64,000 nt of DNA, taken from assembly GCF_036711975.1 (NCBI RefSeq), contig NC_091975.1, positions 126,501 through 190,500 on the forward strand. The letters are read 5' to 3'. This stretch comes from Onthophagus taurus (Eukaryota > Arthropoda > Insecta > Coleoptera > Scarabaeidae). The notes under the pieces were generated by a model, which saw only the letters and a list, made by a program, of their open reading frames with translations, was not told where the DNA came from and ran no database searches. The position numbers and the translations under genes were made by a program. Numbering within the stretch: position 1 is the stretch's first letter; each line of letters starts with the position of its first letter. Shown here piece by piece: positions 33,694-47,200 of the stretch.

Positions 33694-35148
33694 TTATATT
33701 ATACAACCTTCTTTAACACCGAATAAAATCTCAAGTTCTTTCTTAATAACATTGTTAATCAAATTTGCCGTGTTATATACATGAACATTTCGACCTGGAT
33801 CGTTTTTAAAGACTTTAATACCTGGCTTATGAACCAAGAAAGCGTTATCTAAAATCATCATGTCATAATCTTTAACACACAAAATGTACCCCTACAAAAA
33901 AAAAACATTACTTAATTGTTTCTTCTTATCTTATTCGTACCTTTGTCAACATACTTGTGTCATTTTATCACTTTTTCCTTCCCAGCTTAATCTTTCATCA
34001 TAAATCGGATCATCTTTTGTTCCAATATAAATTGGTTCCCATTTTGCAAATGGACCGAATCTTTTGCCTACATGAAATACGTTTAAACCTTCAGTTTCTT
34101 TGGTATCAATCCATTCACTATATTTCGGTGTGTTATGGCATGCAGCGCACACGTATTGATGAAAGTTAATCGCCTTTTTATCCTTTAACATGATTAATAA
34201 TTCTGTTTTTGTTCCAGGAATATTAGCATCTTTTTCCACCTCAAATAAATTTAATGGAAACACCATTGGATTTTTATTTGAAAAGATTATTTGGCTTTTA
34301 TTAATCATTTCTAAAAAATTTTCAATTATATTTAAGCTTGGATAAAGCTCGATATCTGAAGCTAAAACAAAATATGTTTGGGATGATTCTTTTGCAATGT
34401 TTCTTGCTACATTGACCGGATATGTTAGGTTGTTCAATGCTTTGTAGGTTTTTTCCGAATTTATTGTTTTAAAACTTGGATCAATGCTACAGTTGTATGC
34501 AGAACTAAAGACTTCATTCAAATTTGGAATCTAAAATGAAGAGATTAGGAGATATAACAAAAAAAAATTATTTACCTCTTTCGGATGGTGCTCTCCTTTA
34601 AAGAAAACGTGAAACGTAACATATTCCTCGATTAAATACGTTGTACAGTCTCTTAAATAATGAATCGAGTCAACGGAGCTTTTAAAATCATCTCCAGGGG
34701 CGTATAAAGCGACTCCAATGGGACCTCTCCATCGTTCTAACAATGGTGGTAAATTGTCCAAGAATGTAAAATCTCCATGAGTGGTGTATGTAATACTTTC
34801 AAATTGCGCGAAAGTTCTTTTTGAAGTTAATAAGTTATAAAAAACCCAGTATTCACCTCGTTGTTGAATCCTTAATAACGGATTATGCAAATACCGATTT
34901 GTAACATTTTCCTAAAACATTAATTTGATTTAACTTATGCAACCAATTCAATACAATTAATTTTAATTAAATTGTTAATTACTAATTACACTTTCATTTT
35001 TTTCTTTCATATTAAGTTTTTCCAATAGCCAATAATTATAAGGGTCCACTTTTTCTACACATTTAGGTTGAAAGAATATATAAATAAACACTACGAGGGC
35101 GCAACAACATAAAATCACCATGAAACGATTCGAATTCGAAAAATTCAT
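33694..35148 (-). CDS. GT49 glycosyltransferase, B4GAT1-like
   Basis: Four exons, all joined in phase 0: 34990-35148, 34576-34911, 33955-34530 and 33694-33891, giving 422 residues (human B4GAT1 about 415). The N-terminal cytoplasmic stretch and single membrane anchor (FMVILCCCALVVFIYIFF) mark a type II Golgi protein. The lumenal domain shows RGEYWVFYNLL, PIGVALYAPGDDF, YPVNVARNIAKE, LASDIELYPS and AFLVHKPGIK, characteristic of the LARGE/B4GAT1 family. In vertebrates B4GAT1 primes the dystroglycan matriglycan with glucuronic acid. The metal motif is SDIEL rather than a strict DxD. The insect substrate is not known. Confidence 0.88.
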
Positions 35149-35807
35149 TTTTTACATATAATAACCATCAAGATTCATAATGAAATGGATAAATTTTTTT
35201 TTAAACTGTTATTTCATTTAATATTAAAGCGAAATAACGTGACAGGAAAATCTATCTTATCTTTTACTAGGCAAACATATCCGAAACACAATCTTAAACT
35301 TTGTTTGTGATAAAAATATTAAATTAATTAAACATTTAAATTTTAGCGGGAATTTTTTTATCGACATCTTTAAAGTGTCAAAAAAATGTCAAAAATAAAA
35401 AGTAAAGGTTATAAGGGGTTGTTAAATTTCAATTTGCAAAAAGCGTGGTTACGTTTGGTGTTAAATTGAATAATAAATGTGTTTTATTTATTAAGTCTGA
35501 ATTGTTTATCATTTTATTACTTGATAATGTACAATTTATGACTCAATAACCTTGATGAATTATAACTTGAAACAATTTCCTATCAAATAACGTAATGCAT
35601 TAAAATTTATGTTAATAAAAAAACCTATTGATTGTTATTAATGAGGTTTATCTGAATTAACTTATCATACTAATCCGTACTTAATAGATAAGATTTTCAA
35701 AAACACTTCTAAAATTCTAATCGCGTAAAATGGTTAGAATGACTCCTTTAAATAAAACGGACTACGTGGTGATTTTCTAGTAACTCGTCCAATTCTCTAC
35801 GTTTAAA
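35149..35807. promoter_or_regulatory. divergent promoter region between GT49 and peroxiredoxin
   Basis: 659 bp separate the start codons of two genes transcribed in opposite directions. No repeat recognised. It must hold both promoters (inference from arrangement). Confidence 0.5.
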
Positions 35808-36645
35808 ATGCCCACTTTACGACTTGGAAACGTTGTACCGAATTTTGAAGCACCCAGTACTCAAGGGGTAATCGATTTTTATGAATACCAAGGAAATTCG
35901 TGAGTATAAAACAAAATTAAATAAAAAATGTTTATTTTAAAAACGATTTTAGTTGGGTCATTTTATTTTCACACCCAGCCGATTTTACCCCTGTTTGCAC
36001 GACTGAATTAGGTAGAATTGCTGTTCATCAGCCGGAATTTTCCAAAAGAAACGTTAAATTATTGGCGCATTCTTGTGATAAATTGAAATCTCACGTCGAT
36101 TGGGTTAACGATATCAAAAGTTATTGTCAGGATATTCCCGGGGAATTTCCCTATCCAATAATCGCGGATGAAAATCGAGAATTGGCTGTTAAATTAGATT
36201 TGATCGACGAGTATAATCGTGATAATGAAGATATGGCGTTAACTGTACGTGGACTTTATGTTATCGATCCTAAGCATAAACTACGATTATCGATGCATTA
36301 TCCGGCTTCAACCGGAAGAAACGTTGAGTAAGATTTATTTTTTATTGAAATTATTAGAAATAATCTTTTATTTTTTTTTAGTGAAATGTTGAGGGTTATC
36401 GATTCGTTACAATTGGTTGATAAAATTCCTCAAATTGCCACACCGGCCAATTGGATGGTAAAATTTAAAAATTTATTTATTTTTTTGATTTATACCATCA
36501 AATTTTTTAGCCTGGTGATAAAGTCATGATTGTACCCTCGATTAAAGATGAAGAAGCCGAAAAATTATTTCCGGGCAGCGTTGATAAAGTCGATATGCCA
36601 TCTGGTGTTTGTTATGTCAGAACAACCACAAAATATAACAAATAA
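35808..36645 (+). CDS. Prdx6: 1-Cys peroxiredoxin (Prdx6 type)
   Basis: Exons 35808-35899, 35953-36327, 36382-36457 and 36511-36645 give 225 residues, matching the family length. Peroxidatic cysteine in DFTPVCTTE; no resolving cysteine of the 2-Cys type. The long C-terminal domain typical of Prdx6 is present (ALTVRGLYVIDPKHKLRLS, PASTGRN, ANWMPGDKVMIVPS). It reduces hydrogen peroxide and phospholipid hydroperoxides in the cytosol. The GxSxG lipase motif of mammalian Prdx6 reads GNSWV here, and the usual HPRDFTP is HPADFTP, so the phospholipase side activity may be lost. The start follows a clean context and the MPTLRLGNVVPNF opening. Confidence 0.95.
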
Positions 36646-37091
36646 TAACGAATTTTGTTAGAATTTACATAATAAATAAAAAATATTAATAAATAACTGT
36701 CAGTTTGACATAAGTTTGAGAGGTTTCAAAACATGATATAACAAAATTCCCTGTAAACATTGCCAACTTTACAACAATGTGACAATCAAGAATGCACTCG
36801 TAAATCTAACCTAAAAAATTGTTCTTATTTAATGTAATTTGTCGATTTAAATATCTAAAAATGTATAAAATCAAATTCTATATTAAAATTCTGTTTGTAA
36901 CAATAAATAATTTTGATTTTTTAAAAACAACGTTTAACTCTGTTCAATTCCACATTCCTTCTTCTCATTTCCTTTTACATTTAAATTTGACGCCAACGTG
37001 CGCGGTTGCTTTATCTGATCGCATCATAAACGAATACTTTGAAATGAATCAACAACAGTCCGTAGTTTCCTGTATCCCGAATTCGAGTAGG
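36646..37091. other. intergenic spacer with a short dispersed repeat
   Basis: Holds the Prdx6 3' end and RSU1 5' region. 36720-36785 resembles 31611-31680. An in-frame Met upstream of RSU1 exists but does not match the family N-terminus. Confidence 0.5.
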
Positions 37092-38362
37092 ATGTCGAAG
37101 GCTAAGCGAGTACTTGAAGAAGCTCGGGAAATCCAAAATCCCGAGCTGGATTTAAGTGATAAAGGCATTTCAACGTTCGAGGAGATGCCCGGGATACGTA
37201 AGTAAACGTTAAAAACGTAGCCGGTTTTACCAAATTTGGAAAATCGGGGTCGAAGTGTTAAAAAAGAGAAATGGAATCGTAGTGGGCGTGGTTTTTTAAG
37301 CGGGAAATTCAAATACTTTAATTTTTAATTTAATGTTTTTTTTTTAGTAAATATGCTGAATATAACCAGGTTGACTTTGAGCCATAATAAAATTAAAGGT
37401 TAGTTGTATAAATTGATAATAAGTAAAATAAAATTTGATTTATTTATCTTTTTAGCAATCCCACCTGGTTTGGCTAATTTAACAAATTTGGAGATATTAA
37501 ATCTAGCTAATAACCATTTAGAAGAACTTCCCTTGTCTTTATCTTCAATGCCAAAGTTAAGAATTTTAAATTTATCGATAAATAAACTTTATTCCCTTCC
37601 CAGAGGGTTTGGTGCTTTTCCAGTTCTTGAAGTTTTAGACTTAACTTATAATAATTTAAGTGAGAAAACATTGCCAGGAAATTTCTTTATGATTGAGACT
37701 TTACGTGCATTATATTTGGGTGATAATGACTTTACCGAACTTTCATCTGACATAAAAAATTTAAAAAATCTTCAAATCGTAAGTACATAATTGAAATCTT
37801 TCGCAAATCTTATTAAAGTGTTAATTTTTGAAGCTTGTTTTGCGCGAAAACGATTTAATATCGCTTCCAAAGGAAATCGGGGAATTAATTCGCCTCCGGG
37901 AACTTCACCTCCAAGGAAATCGTTTGACGATTCTTCCACCAGAAATCTCCAATTTAGATATGACCAGTAATAAGTCGTGCTTTAAGTTTGAAGGAAATGT
38001 TTGGGTCACTCCAATTGCGGATCAATTAAAATTGGGTGTTAATCATTTAATGGATTATCTAAAAAGTGAAACATACAGAATGTAAGTATTAAAATATGTT
38101 TAATAAATCAACTTGTTTATTATATTTAGCTTTATTTGAGGTACAAGGTTAAATACTAGGTTCTCTTACATAACCTCAACTCCTTCATGTTTTTTTATTC
38201 TATTGTTAGATGGCGTTACTTTGATTTTTTCATCACAAAATATTTTTGAATAAATAATTTCATTTTATATTTTTCAGTATGTACAATCGTTATACAAGTG
38301 AAAGACATGAAATTCCACCACCTTGTATTGATAAGGAAAAGAAAGTTTCTCGAGTCCATTAG
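37092..38362 (+). CDS. Rsu1: Ras suppressor protein 1 (leucine-rich repeat)
   Basis: Exons 37092-37197, 37348-37398, 37456-37778, 37834-38081 and 38278-38362 give 270 residues. The protein is built of about seven leucine-rich repeats (LTLSHNKIK, LEILNLANNHLEELP, LRILNLSINKLYSLP, LEVLDLTYNNLSE, LRALYLGDNDFTEL, LVLRENDLISLPKEIGEL, LRELHLQGNRLTILP). It ends with the conserved NVWVTPIADQ region. RSU1 binds PINCH in the ILK-PINCH-parvin complex at integrin adhesions and affects Ras/JNK signalling. The start at MSKAKR was chosen because RSU1 proteins begin MSKS/MSKA; a Met 20 codons upstream is also in frame. Confidence 0.95.
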
Positions 38363-38619
38363 AAAAAAAGCAACTTTGAATACATGGTGCTAAAACTGCC
38401 ATTTTCTTTAATATTATTAAAGTATTAATTATAATTAATCAAGCTTTGAATCTAATAATTAACCAAAATGTGCCTTTTATTTATTATTATGTGCTTTATT
38501 AAAATAAGAACTTAAATAATAAACTTTTTTTAATAGAAAATAAAAACAATAAATTAATTCTTGTAGTATGATTTTATTTATAAATACATACAACAAAACA
38601 TTTTTTTATAATAAATGTC

Positions 38620-39427
<808 letters not shown>

Positions 39428-39456
39428 GTTTAATTCACTTTGACAGCGTCAAATGC

Positions 39457-39468
39457 GGAAAGAAAAGG
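39457..39468 (-). promoter_or_regulatory. 5' TOP-like pyrimidine tract of RpS16
   Basis: On the minus strand CCTTTTCTTTCC lies about 30 nt before the ATG. Ribosomal protein mRNAs normally start in such a tract, which links their translation to growth signalling. The transcription start is inferred. Confidence 0.6.
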
Positions 39469-39469
39469 A

Positions 39470-41229
39470 AATATGGCCGATAGTACAGGAAGTATAACAT
39501 GAAGTTGGAATACTACATGTGTCAATTGATGGTTTGAAATTTATTTAACAGTCGCGTTTAATTTAAAAAATTTAATTAATATGTGTTGAATAAACTAAAT
39601 GATTATTTTAAAGGTTTGGATGTAATTAACGATGTATATTTATTTTTAAATAAATGTTATCGTTGCTGTTTTGACTTAATTTGTTATATTGCGCCATCTG
39701 GGTAACTTTCAAATACAGTTTTAAAACTTACAAAAAAGTATCTTTTTTATTTTTTTAAGTATCTTTATTTTTTTTTAGCCTTTTACATAGTACAACACGA
39801 TAAAATATCACAATGAGCTACATTTAAACAATGGCGTTGTAAGATTTGATATGTATTGGTTTTCTTCCTCAACTTTTATCTTTTCTTGTGATATGTGTGC
39901 GTTTACGATTACTAAAATAAGCACAAAAAACGAACCAACGAAGAACGAGTCGACCCAACGAAACTACTAGTAGTTGGACTACACTTTAACAACACCGATA
40001 AAAAGCTTCTTATTAATAATACTACCCAAAATTGCAGTATCTTTTTTTAAAATTCTTTGTTTAATTTATTACTAATTGGGTGGACAAGATTATACTGTTA
40101 CGGGCCGTTCCGTGACGAGTTTCAACAAATTCTAAAGAAAAAACAACAATAAATAAGTAATCTAACAAGGTAACATTCAATAAGCTTTTTTTTCTAATAA
40201 TAATTTGACTTTTTCACATTTATAAATATCTTGTAAATATTGGGTTGTTTTTAACAATTAAGTAAGACAATCCTTTTACTTAATTTAATTAATTTTTATT
40301 TAATATTTGCGACTATCGGGGTTAAAAATATATTTTTACTGATAACGCACCGGTTTTATTTAGCATTTCCTGCTTTCTTCTTCGACTTTTTAAGTAGATA
40401 TTGCTAATACACGATTATTTTGTTATTAAAAACTTTATTTACAAAAGAAAATATCATCGAATTCAAAATATAAAAATTAGATAGGATATTTTAATCTACT
40501 AGAAGCAGTGGATTCTATTAGAAAATGTTTTTTTAAAAATGAGAAGTTTTAAATAAAGTTTTTTTACAATAGGATGTCTTTACTTATATAGTTTTTCTTA
40601 CATTAAGTGATTATTATTTCTAAATGCGACACGTTTGTGCAAAAGTTAGGCTTTTAACATGAATATAATAAAAATAAATTATGAATAAAATGATTTTTGG
40701 TAGAATCTAAGACGATTGCTCCTAGAGATGTTATAAATTTGTATTTTAGGGGAACAATATGTTCCTAAAAAGTGATTAAAAAGTACAACTATTTCTCTGT
40801 TCCTTTGTTCCCCCTTAGTTTATTTTTAGCTTTATTCTAAAACAACAAGAAATAGACCTATCTAATCCCATATTTTTGTAATCAGAAAAAAATAACGAAT
40901 AACGATTACAAAAGAACACTCATTTCAGATTCTACCGTCCTTAGACTTTTCGTATATAAGGCATATAATACTGGTTAACTATCTAAGATAACTTGCTTCA
41001 GTCTATTTTGGAATAATAACAACAATAACGGAAAAGGAAAGTCTTAATCGAATTTTTAAAATAATTTCTTATTTTTACTCTGATATGTATATAATTTTCT
41101 ATAGATATGTATACGTTTTTAATAATTTGATATGTATACGTTTACATTGTTGATAATTGACCCAAATACGAATCAAAAAACTAATACAATTAGTTTTTGT
41201 TTTTTATTTTTACACAAATTGATATTAAT
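39470..41229. other. RpS16 upstream region and ChAT 3' flank
   Basis: No gene. AT-rich sequence that must include the ChAT 3' UTR. 40815-40905 repeats part of the mariner-type element at 61585-61665 (gtttatttttagctttattc, taatcagaaaaaaataacgaa), so an old fragment lies here. Confidence 0.5.
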
Positions 41230-44200
41230 TTAATTTTCTCTTTTAGTGGCTAACAGATTTTGCATAGAAATCAAACTTTCCTCTAAACTAAAAACGAATT
41301 TTTCAGTATCGGTTTTATCCGAACTGTGAAACGATGAAATACAAAAAATAATGAAATCATTTTTAGGGTTGTAAGAGGCTCCGTAACCATCCGGTTCCAC
41401 AGCCCCGTAACCCATAAAGCTATTTTCTAAACTAGTCGCAACTTGACTAGTACTCAATAAAAATTTATTAGCCAATTGATAAGATTGATCGGTAAAAATT
41501 TCGGGCAGCGGGCTAGAATACACAGGGCTAGTTTCTTTGGCGGCTTCTCGTAAACCTAATAAATGTACATCGATTCCTTGTCCTAAAATATTATCGATCA
41601 TCTCTTCCGTTTGGGCTTTAATTGCATCTCGGAATAACATTAACTTTTGTTCTTCCGAAATTAAATCGAAACTAACTTTTTTATTAGTTATATCATCGTA
41701 TTTCGATGGTTGTTGGGCCATAGCTTGGACCCATTTTAAAGCTTCCGGCGTCGCTGAACGTATACAATCAACTCGGCCGTTCAAAAAGCGCCGTGTTGAA
41801 GCGCTTTCATAAGTTGCTGTTAATTTTGAATAAATTTTATAATAAGCAAGTTGCAAAGCAAGTTGAATATACGCATCCGGACTAACTTTAAATGATTTTA
41901 TTAAATTTTTTCCATAATTATTAAATTTATAAACATAAAAATCTAAGTCTTTAATTAAAGAGTCTATAAACCGCGTTGCTTCTTCGATTTTAACGTGAAC
42001 GTCTTGTTCAACGTTCCAAGTTAATTTCTCTGGATTTGGTAAATAAGAATTAGATTTTGGCATTTCGGGGTTATGGGGGAGGTCGTTTACGATTCCAATG
42101 GATTTTTCAATCATTTGAATTAAAGATACCGCTTCGGCAAAGCTGTGTTCATAACACAACCCCAAAGACCCATCGCCCGAAACAATAATCTGTAACGTTT
42201 TATCGAACCAACGATTGGCCGTGTTAAAAGTACTTCCCCCACCGTGAAGCATTTGAAGAGTTAAATTGGTTTCATCACGTTTTAATTCTTCGACATTGGA
42301 ATTTCTTTTCTTCATTATTGTACTGTTAAAATTTGGTGGGAGAGGTTCATCTAGACAAATTAAAAACAAAGATTTCTCAATCATTTCTAAATTTCTCGAA
42401 TTCTGTTGATCTTGTTTCAAGATTTCGCGAACTTCCGCCCAAAGATTTCGTTTCCATCCAGTTAACAACCCGATGGGGCACGTTTCTTTTAAACACGGGG
42501 CGTCATCAAGTATATACAACAATTGCGAACACAATTCGTCTTCGTTTAAACGTCCTCTATCAGTCGCTTGAATGGGAATACAATAAAATTGATTTCGGCA
42601 TAAAACAATAACATGTTGTTGTTCGTTTTTAAGCGGGTTTGAAATGTATTGCTGATCGATTTGGTTTCCGGGAATTCGACATGAACCTAAAATACGATAA
42701 TATTGGGCCATACAAAGAGGTTGACCTGGTTCTCGTGACGTGGCTTTTTCCGTTTCAAGTAGTCCTTGATCTAAGGTTACTTTATAATCCATAATTGCTT
42801 GAATTAATCTTGATGTAAATCTGGCTAAATCTAAGATTGTTGTAAACCTTCTTGAAGGTAAAACCATTCCCGGATTTGAATTGATTGGTAAAGATGCTTG
42901 GTTGCCTAAGTACATGTCTTTTAACCAGTATTTGTAGGCCTGAAAAATAACAAAAAATTATTACTTATTTTTTTTTGCGTTTCTTTGAATTTCTTGAATT
43001 ACTATGATATTTAGAGTACCTACTGGGGCATAAATCACATTAGGTCTACACTTAGTAGGAAGATATGTCCCTAACAGTGTAAACTACCAGAGTTATTATT
43101 TTAGCCTTGCTCAGGTTAAACTCGCTTATTAATGGAGTCACTGTTGCAGCATCATCTCTGGGAATTCCAAATAGATTGGGTAAGGTTCGTTTTGTTTACT
43201 GGATTGATGGTTCAAGTAAAAAAAGGCAGTTTTGTTTACAGGGTTAATGAGCTCCAGCTAAAAGATGTTATATACGACCAGTTTTTTCTGCAAAAAGGCA
43301 TAGAAGCCTGCTCCCAGTAATAATATCCCTATATACAGGGTGTCTCAGCGAGACCGGTCATTAGACGTTTCTGGGTTCTGGCGAAAATAAAAATTTGAGA
43401 ATTCAGACTTAAGTATTATCAATTACGTTCTCTTCATCTAAAATATTTTCATATTTCTAGCACTTCCGGTTACACCGGAAGTCGCCACCAACTTTATTTT
43501 TTTAAATGGAACACTCTGTATATTTTTACATATTTGGATTTGTCTGTTGTCAAGGTTTATAAATAACTTTACTTTTTGCAATTTGATTCGGTCGTTCTCG
43601 AGTTATTCGAATTTTTCTAGAATAATCTGCTCCAGCAGACATTTCTTCAAAAAATCAGAAAACACTCAATTTTTGGGATATCAATTTAGGATTGAGAACA
43701 TGCTTAAGCAACATGATGGAGTATGTTTTGGTGCCAAGAACTGCGGTCTAGAACGTTTGATCACTTTACTATGACACGTTAACTTTTCAAAATTTGGAAG
43801 TACCATAACTTCATTTTTTTAAATGGCACCCCCCATATTTTATTTTTTAGTCGTCTTCGGTGTCTCATTCTACATCTTTTATATCCCATATGGCCCATAC
43901 CTAATATTAATAGTTTGGGAGATAATTAGGGTTTTTTGAAAAATGCACACATATCATATGGATATTTAGCCTAGTGTGCCATGAAAAACAAGCCTTCTCA
44001 ATGAGTTCTTGTCAGAAACTCACTTGTTTACGTCACTTGATGCATGTGAGCTAATAATTATCTGTTATGTCCCTTAATATTAGTACTGAAACGAGTTAAA
44101 ATCGATAACAATAACGAAAGTGATATTTATACAAATCAAGAAATTCTTAATTTATTTTTTTTGCATGAAAAGCGCGACAAAGTTCGTAGTATGATTCCCA

Positions 44201-47200
44201 GATCTTCTTTGGCAGCTCGAATTGAGGTGTTGGGACTGGGCTCGAAATAAGCCAAGGTATTCACCTCTTCCGTTGCATTATCTACTACATTTTTTGGTCA
44301 GTTTAACAAGTGATTAATTCGTTCAAAATGCAAAAATTTGCTTCTATTCCTCTAAATTTACCTTTTGTCATCGGAGATAAATGTGGATAATTTTCATTAA
44401 ACATTCTGCAAGTTCTACTAAGAACTTTGTCGCACTTTTCGTGCACAAAAAATAAATTATGGATTTTTTCATTTGTATAAACATTATTTACGTTATTAAT
44501 ACCCATTTTAACTGGTTTTAGACTCACAAGCATCAAACAACCTAAATTAGACTTTGACGTTTATCAATAAGTCATTAAACATTTGTTTTCCATGGCACAC
44601 TAGGTTAATATCCATATGATATGTGAGCATTTTTCAAAAAACCCTAATTATTTCTCAAACTATTAATGTTAGGCATAGGATATATGGAATATAAAAGATG
44701 TAAAATGAGACGCCGAAGACGACTAAGTAATAAAATATGGGGGGTGCCATTTAAAAAAAATGAAGTTATGGTGCTTCCAAATTTCGAAAAGTTAACGTAT
44801 CATAGTAAAGTGACCAAACGAACTAGACAGCCGTTCTCGGCACCAAAACATACTCCATCATGTTGTTTAAGCATGTTCTGAATCCTAAATTGATATCTCA
44901 AAAATTGAGTGTTCTATGACTTTTTGAACAAATGTCTGCTGGAGCAAATTTTTCTAGAAAAATTCGAATAACTCGAGAATTGCTGGTTCAAATTGCAAAA
45001 AGTAAAGTTATTTATAAACCTTCAAAACAGACAAATCTAAATATGTAAAAATATACAGGGTGTTCCATTTAAAAAAATAAAGTAGGTGGCGACTTCCGGT
45101 ATAACCGGAAGTGCTAGAAATCTGAAAATATTTTAGATGAAGAGAACGTAATGGATAATACTTAAGTCTGCATTCTCAAATTTTTTGTCCAGAAACGTCT
45201 AATGACCGGTCTCGCTGAGACACCCTGTATAGCAAGCTATAGCTTTAACTATATACCTACATTATGGAGGAAAGCAAAGGTGGTCTACCTAAAGGTGGTA
45301 AGCGATTCCTAAAGAACTAAAGGTTCCTCAAAGATAGTGATGGAACGGATAGTGATTTTGCGTCTATACCGGCTATTCGTATAGGCGCAAATATATCATG
45401 TTTCCATTTAAAAAAGCGAAAATTGTCATATCTCAACATCTAAAACCGACAAAACAATTCTCTGTAAAAAAGTGTCCATATAATGTCTTAGTTATAATAC
45501 TCCACCTATAATAATAACCAAGATAATTGCACTTGCTTGTTTTACGATATATTCAATTGAGGTTTGAGCGCTTTGAGGTTTTCGGTATTGGAATTCATTT
45601 AAATAAATAGATCGAGATATGTAAGCTACTTTTTTGTAATTCGCGACGGTAATGAAAGCTCTAACAGTACCCAAACAGGTGTTGTAATGAGACTCCTTAC
45701 AGCATCCGATGCTGTAATGAGATTTTAGTAACATTTTATAGAACCAGTTCAAGTTGGTGACATTGGGTCATTAATTTTTCTAGTTGTCAATGTGACAACT
45801 TTTGTCTATGGATGTTTAAACATGTTCTTAGCATCGAATACAAGGTCCACAATGATGAGGATATTGAACACTGAGCAATTTCTCTTATTTTGGGAGGTGT
45901 ACGTGAAACATTTTTTTCAGATGAATGCATTTTGTGTTTTGACAGTTTCTAATTGTCACTTCAAATTGTCATTTTCAAGTGTTACGGTGTTACCAACTGC
46001 TGCATACCTATTTCCCTACATTGTCAAAATTTATTTTATTTTTGTTAAAAAAAAGGATAAAAACGCGAATTACAAAAAATAGCATAAAAAACACGTTTCA
46101 TACTCATTCATTCAACATGAATTCGTGCATTTCAAGCGTGTCTTACGAAACTTGTTTTTTAATATACTATACTGTACTTGAATGCTACTTTCTCTTGTAT
46201 TTATAGGAGAGTGTAAGTTGGATTGGATTGAGTACATCGGTTTGTATTCGTTGCATCGAATGTTTGACTTTGGTGGTGTATTTGTGCTTTTAATTTATTG
46301 TATTTACCAACTAATTTATTATTTTGTTCATTTGGAAATATGTCTTAAGCACCCTATTTGTTTATTTTGTCAACCCCTGAAAAGTTTTCGGTTGGATGCA
46401 TCGTTGAGGTATGCTGTTTGAGTTACGCTACAATCCAATTATAATTTTTAATCTCCCCCGGGAACCGCCGTACCCCCGTGTTTGTCCCGAGACTTAGGGA
46501 TCTCGAGCGAATTTACTTTCAGTCATCTGAAGCGTATCGGAACGTCCGTCGTCAAATTTTTTCTATTAAATTTTTTATTCATCCAAAAAAATGAAAAAGA
46601 ATTATTGAATCAAATTTTTTTACCCAATTATCCATTTTTTCTTTCCGATCTTCCAAATACAGCTGTAGCTTTGCTCCCAGACCATTCGGATTTCCGAATT
46701 TCTCGATAATTTCATAAACCCGTTGTTTTTCCTCGTCGTCATTTAAGAGCGGTTGAAGTGTTTTTTCGTATTTTCTTAGCGTTTGGGCCAAGGGTGGAAT
46801 TGGAAGTTTTGGTAATTGGGACACCTGAAATCAAAAACAATTTTTTTAATTGGTGATTGAACCGAATCAAAGGGTAATTCGCGTGATCAAACACGTTAAT
46901 TGGGTGCGGATCCTTCGTAGACGAATGATTCATGGTTTGTTAATTTGAGGCAGCCCCACGCATGATTGCCCTACACCCCCTAAAAGTTACCCCAGATATT
47001 TATCCCTCACACCCTTATGTTTCATGAATTTATACATAAATTATAGATATGTCAAATTTCTTTTTTGGTAAATGTTGAATTTTTTGTGAATTTTATTTTA
47101 AGTTAATTTTTTAGATTCAATTCAATCGATTCCAATTTGGTTTTTTCCCTATATAGTACTTAGGATAAGTACGTAGTTAGTCACGATTACGACACGTGCC

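Noticed and set aside
41230-42939. Carnitine O-acetyltransferase
   Set aside because: The N-terminal exons, INSNPGMV and GQPLCMAQYY stretches, C-terminal FCISSFHS and the nested VAChT all fit choline acetyltransferase better.
46182-46709. Hydrophobic plus-strand frames of 75-79 residues
   Set aside because: No homology recognised, AT-rich intron sequence; one is antisense to ChAT exon 46624-46824.
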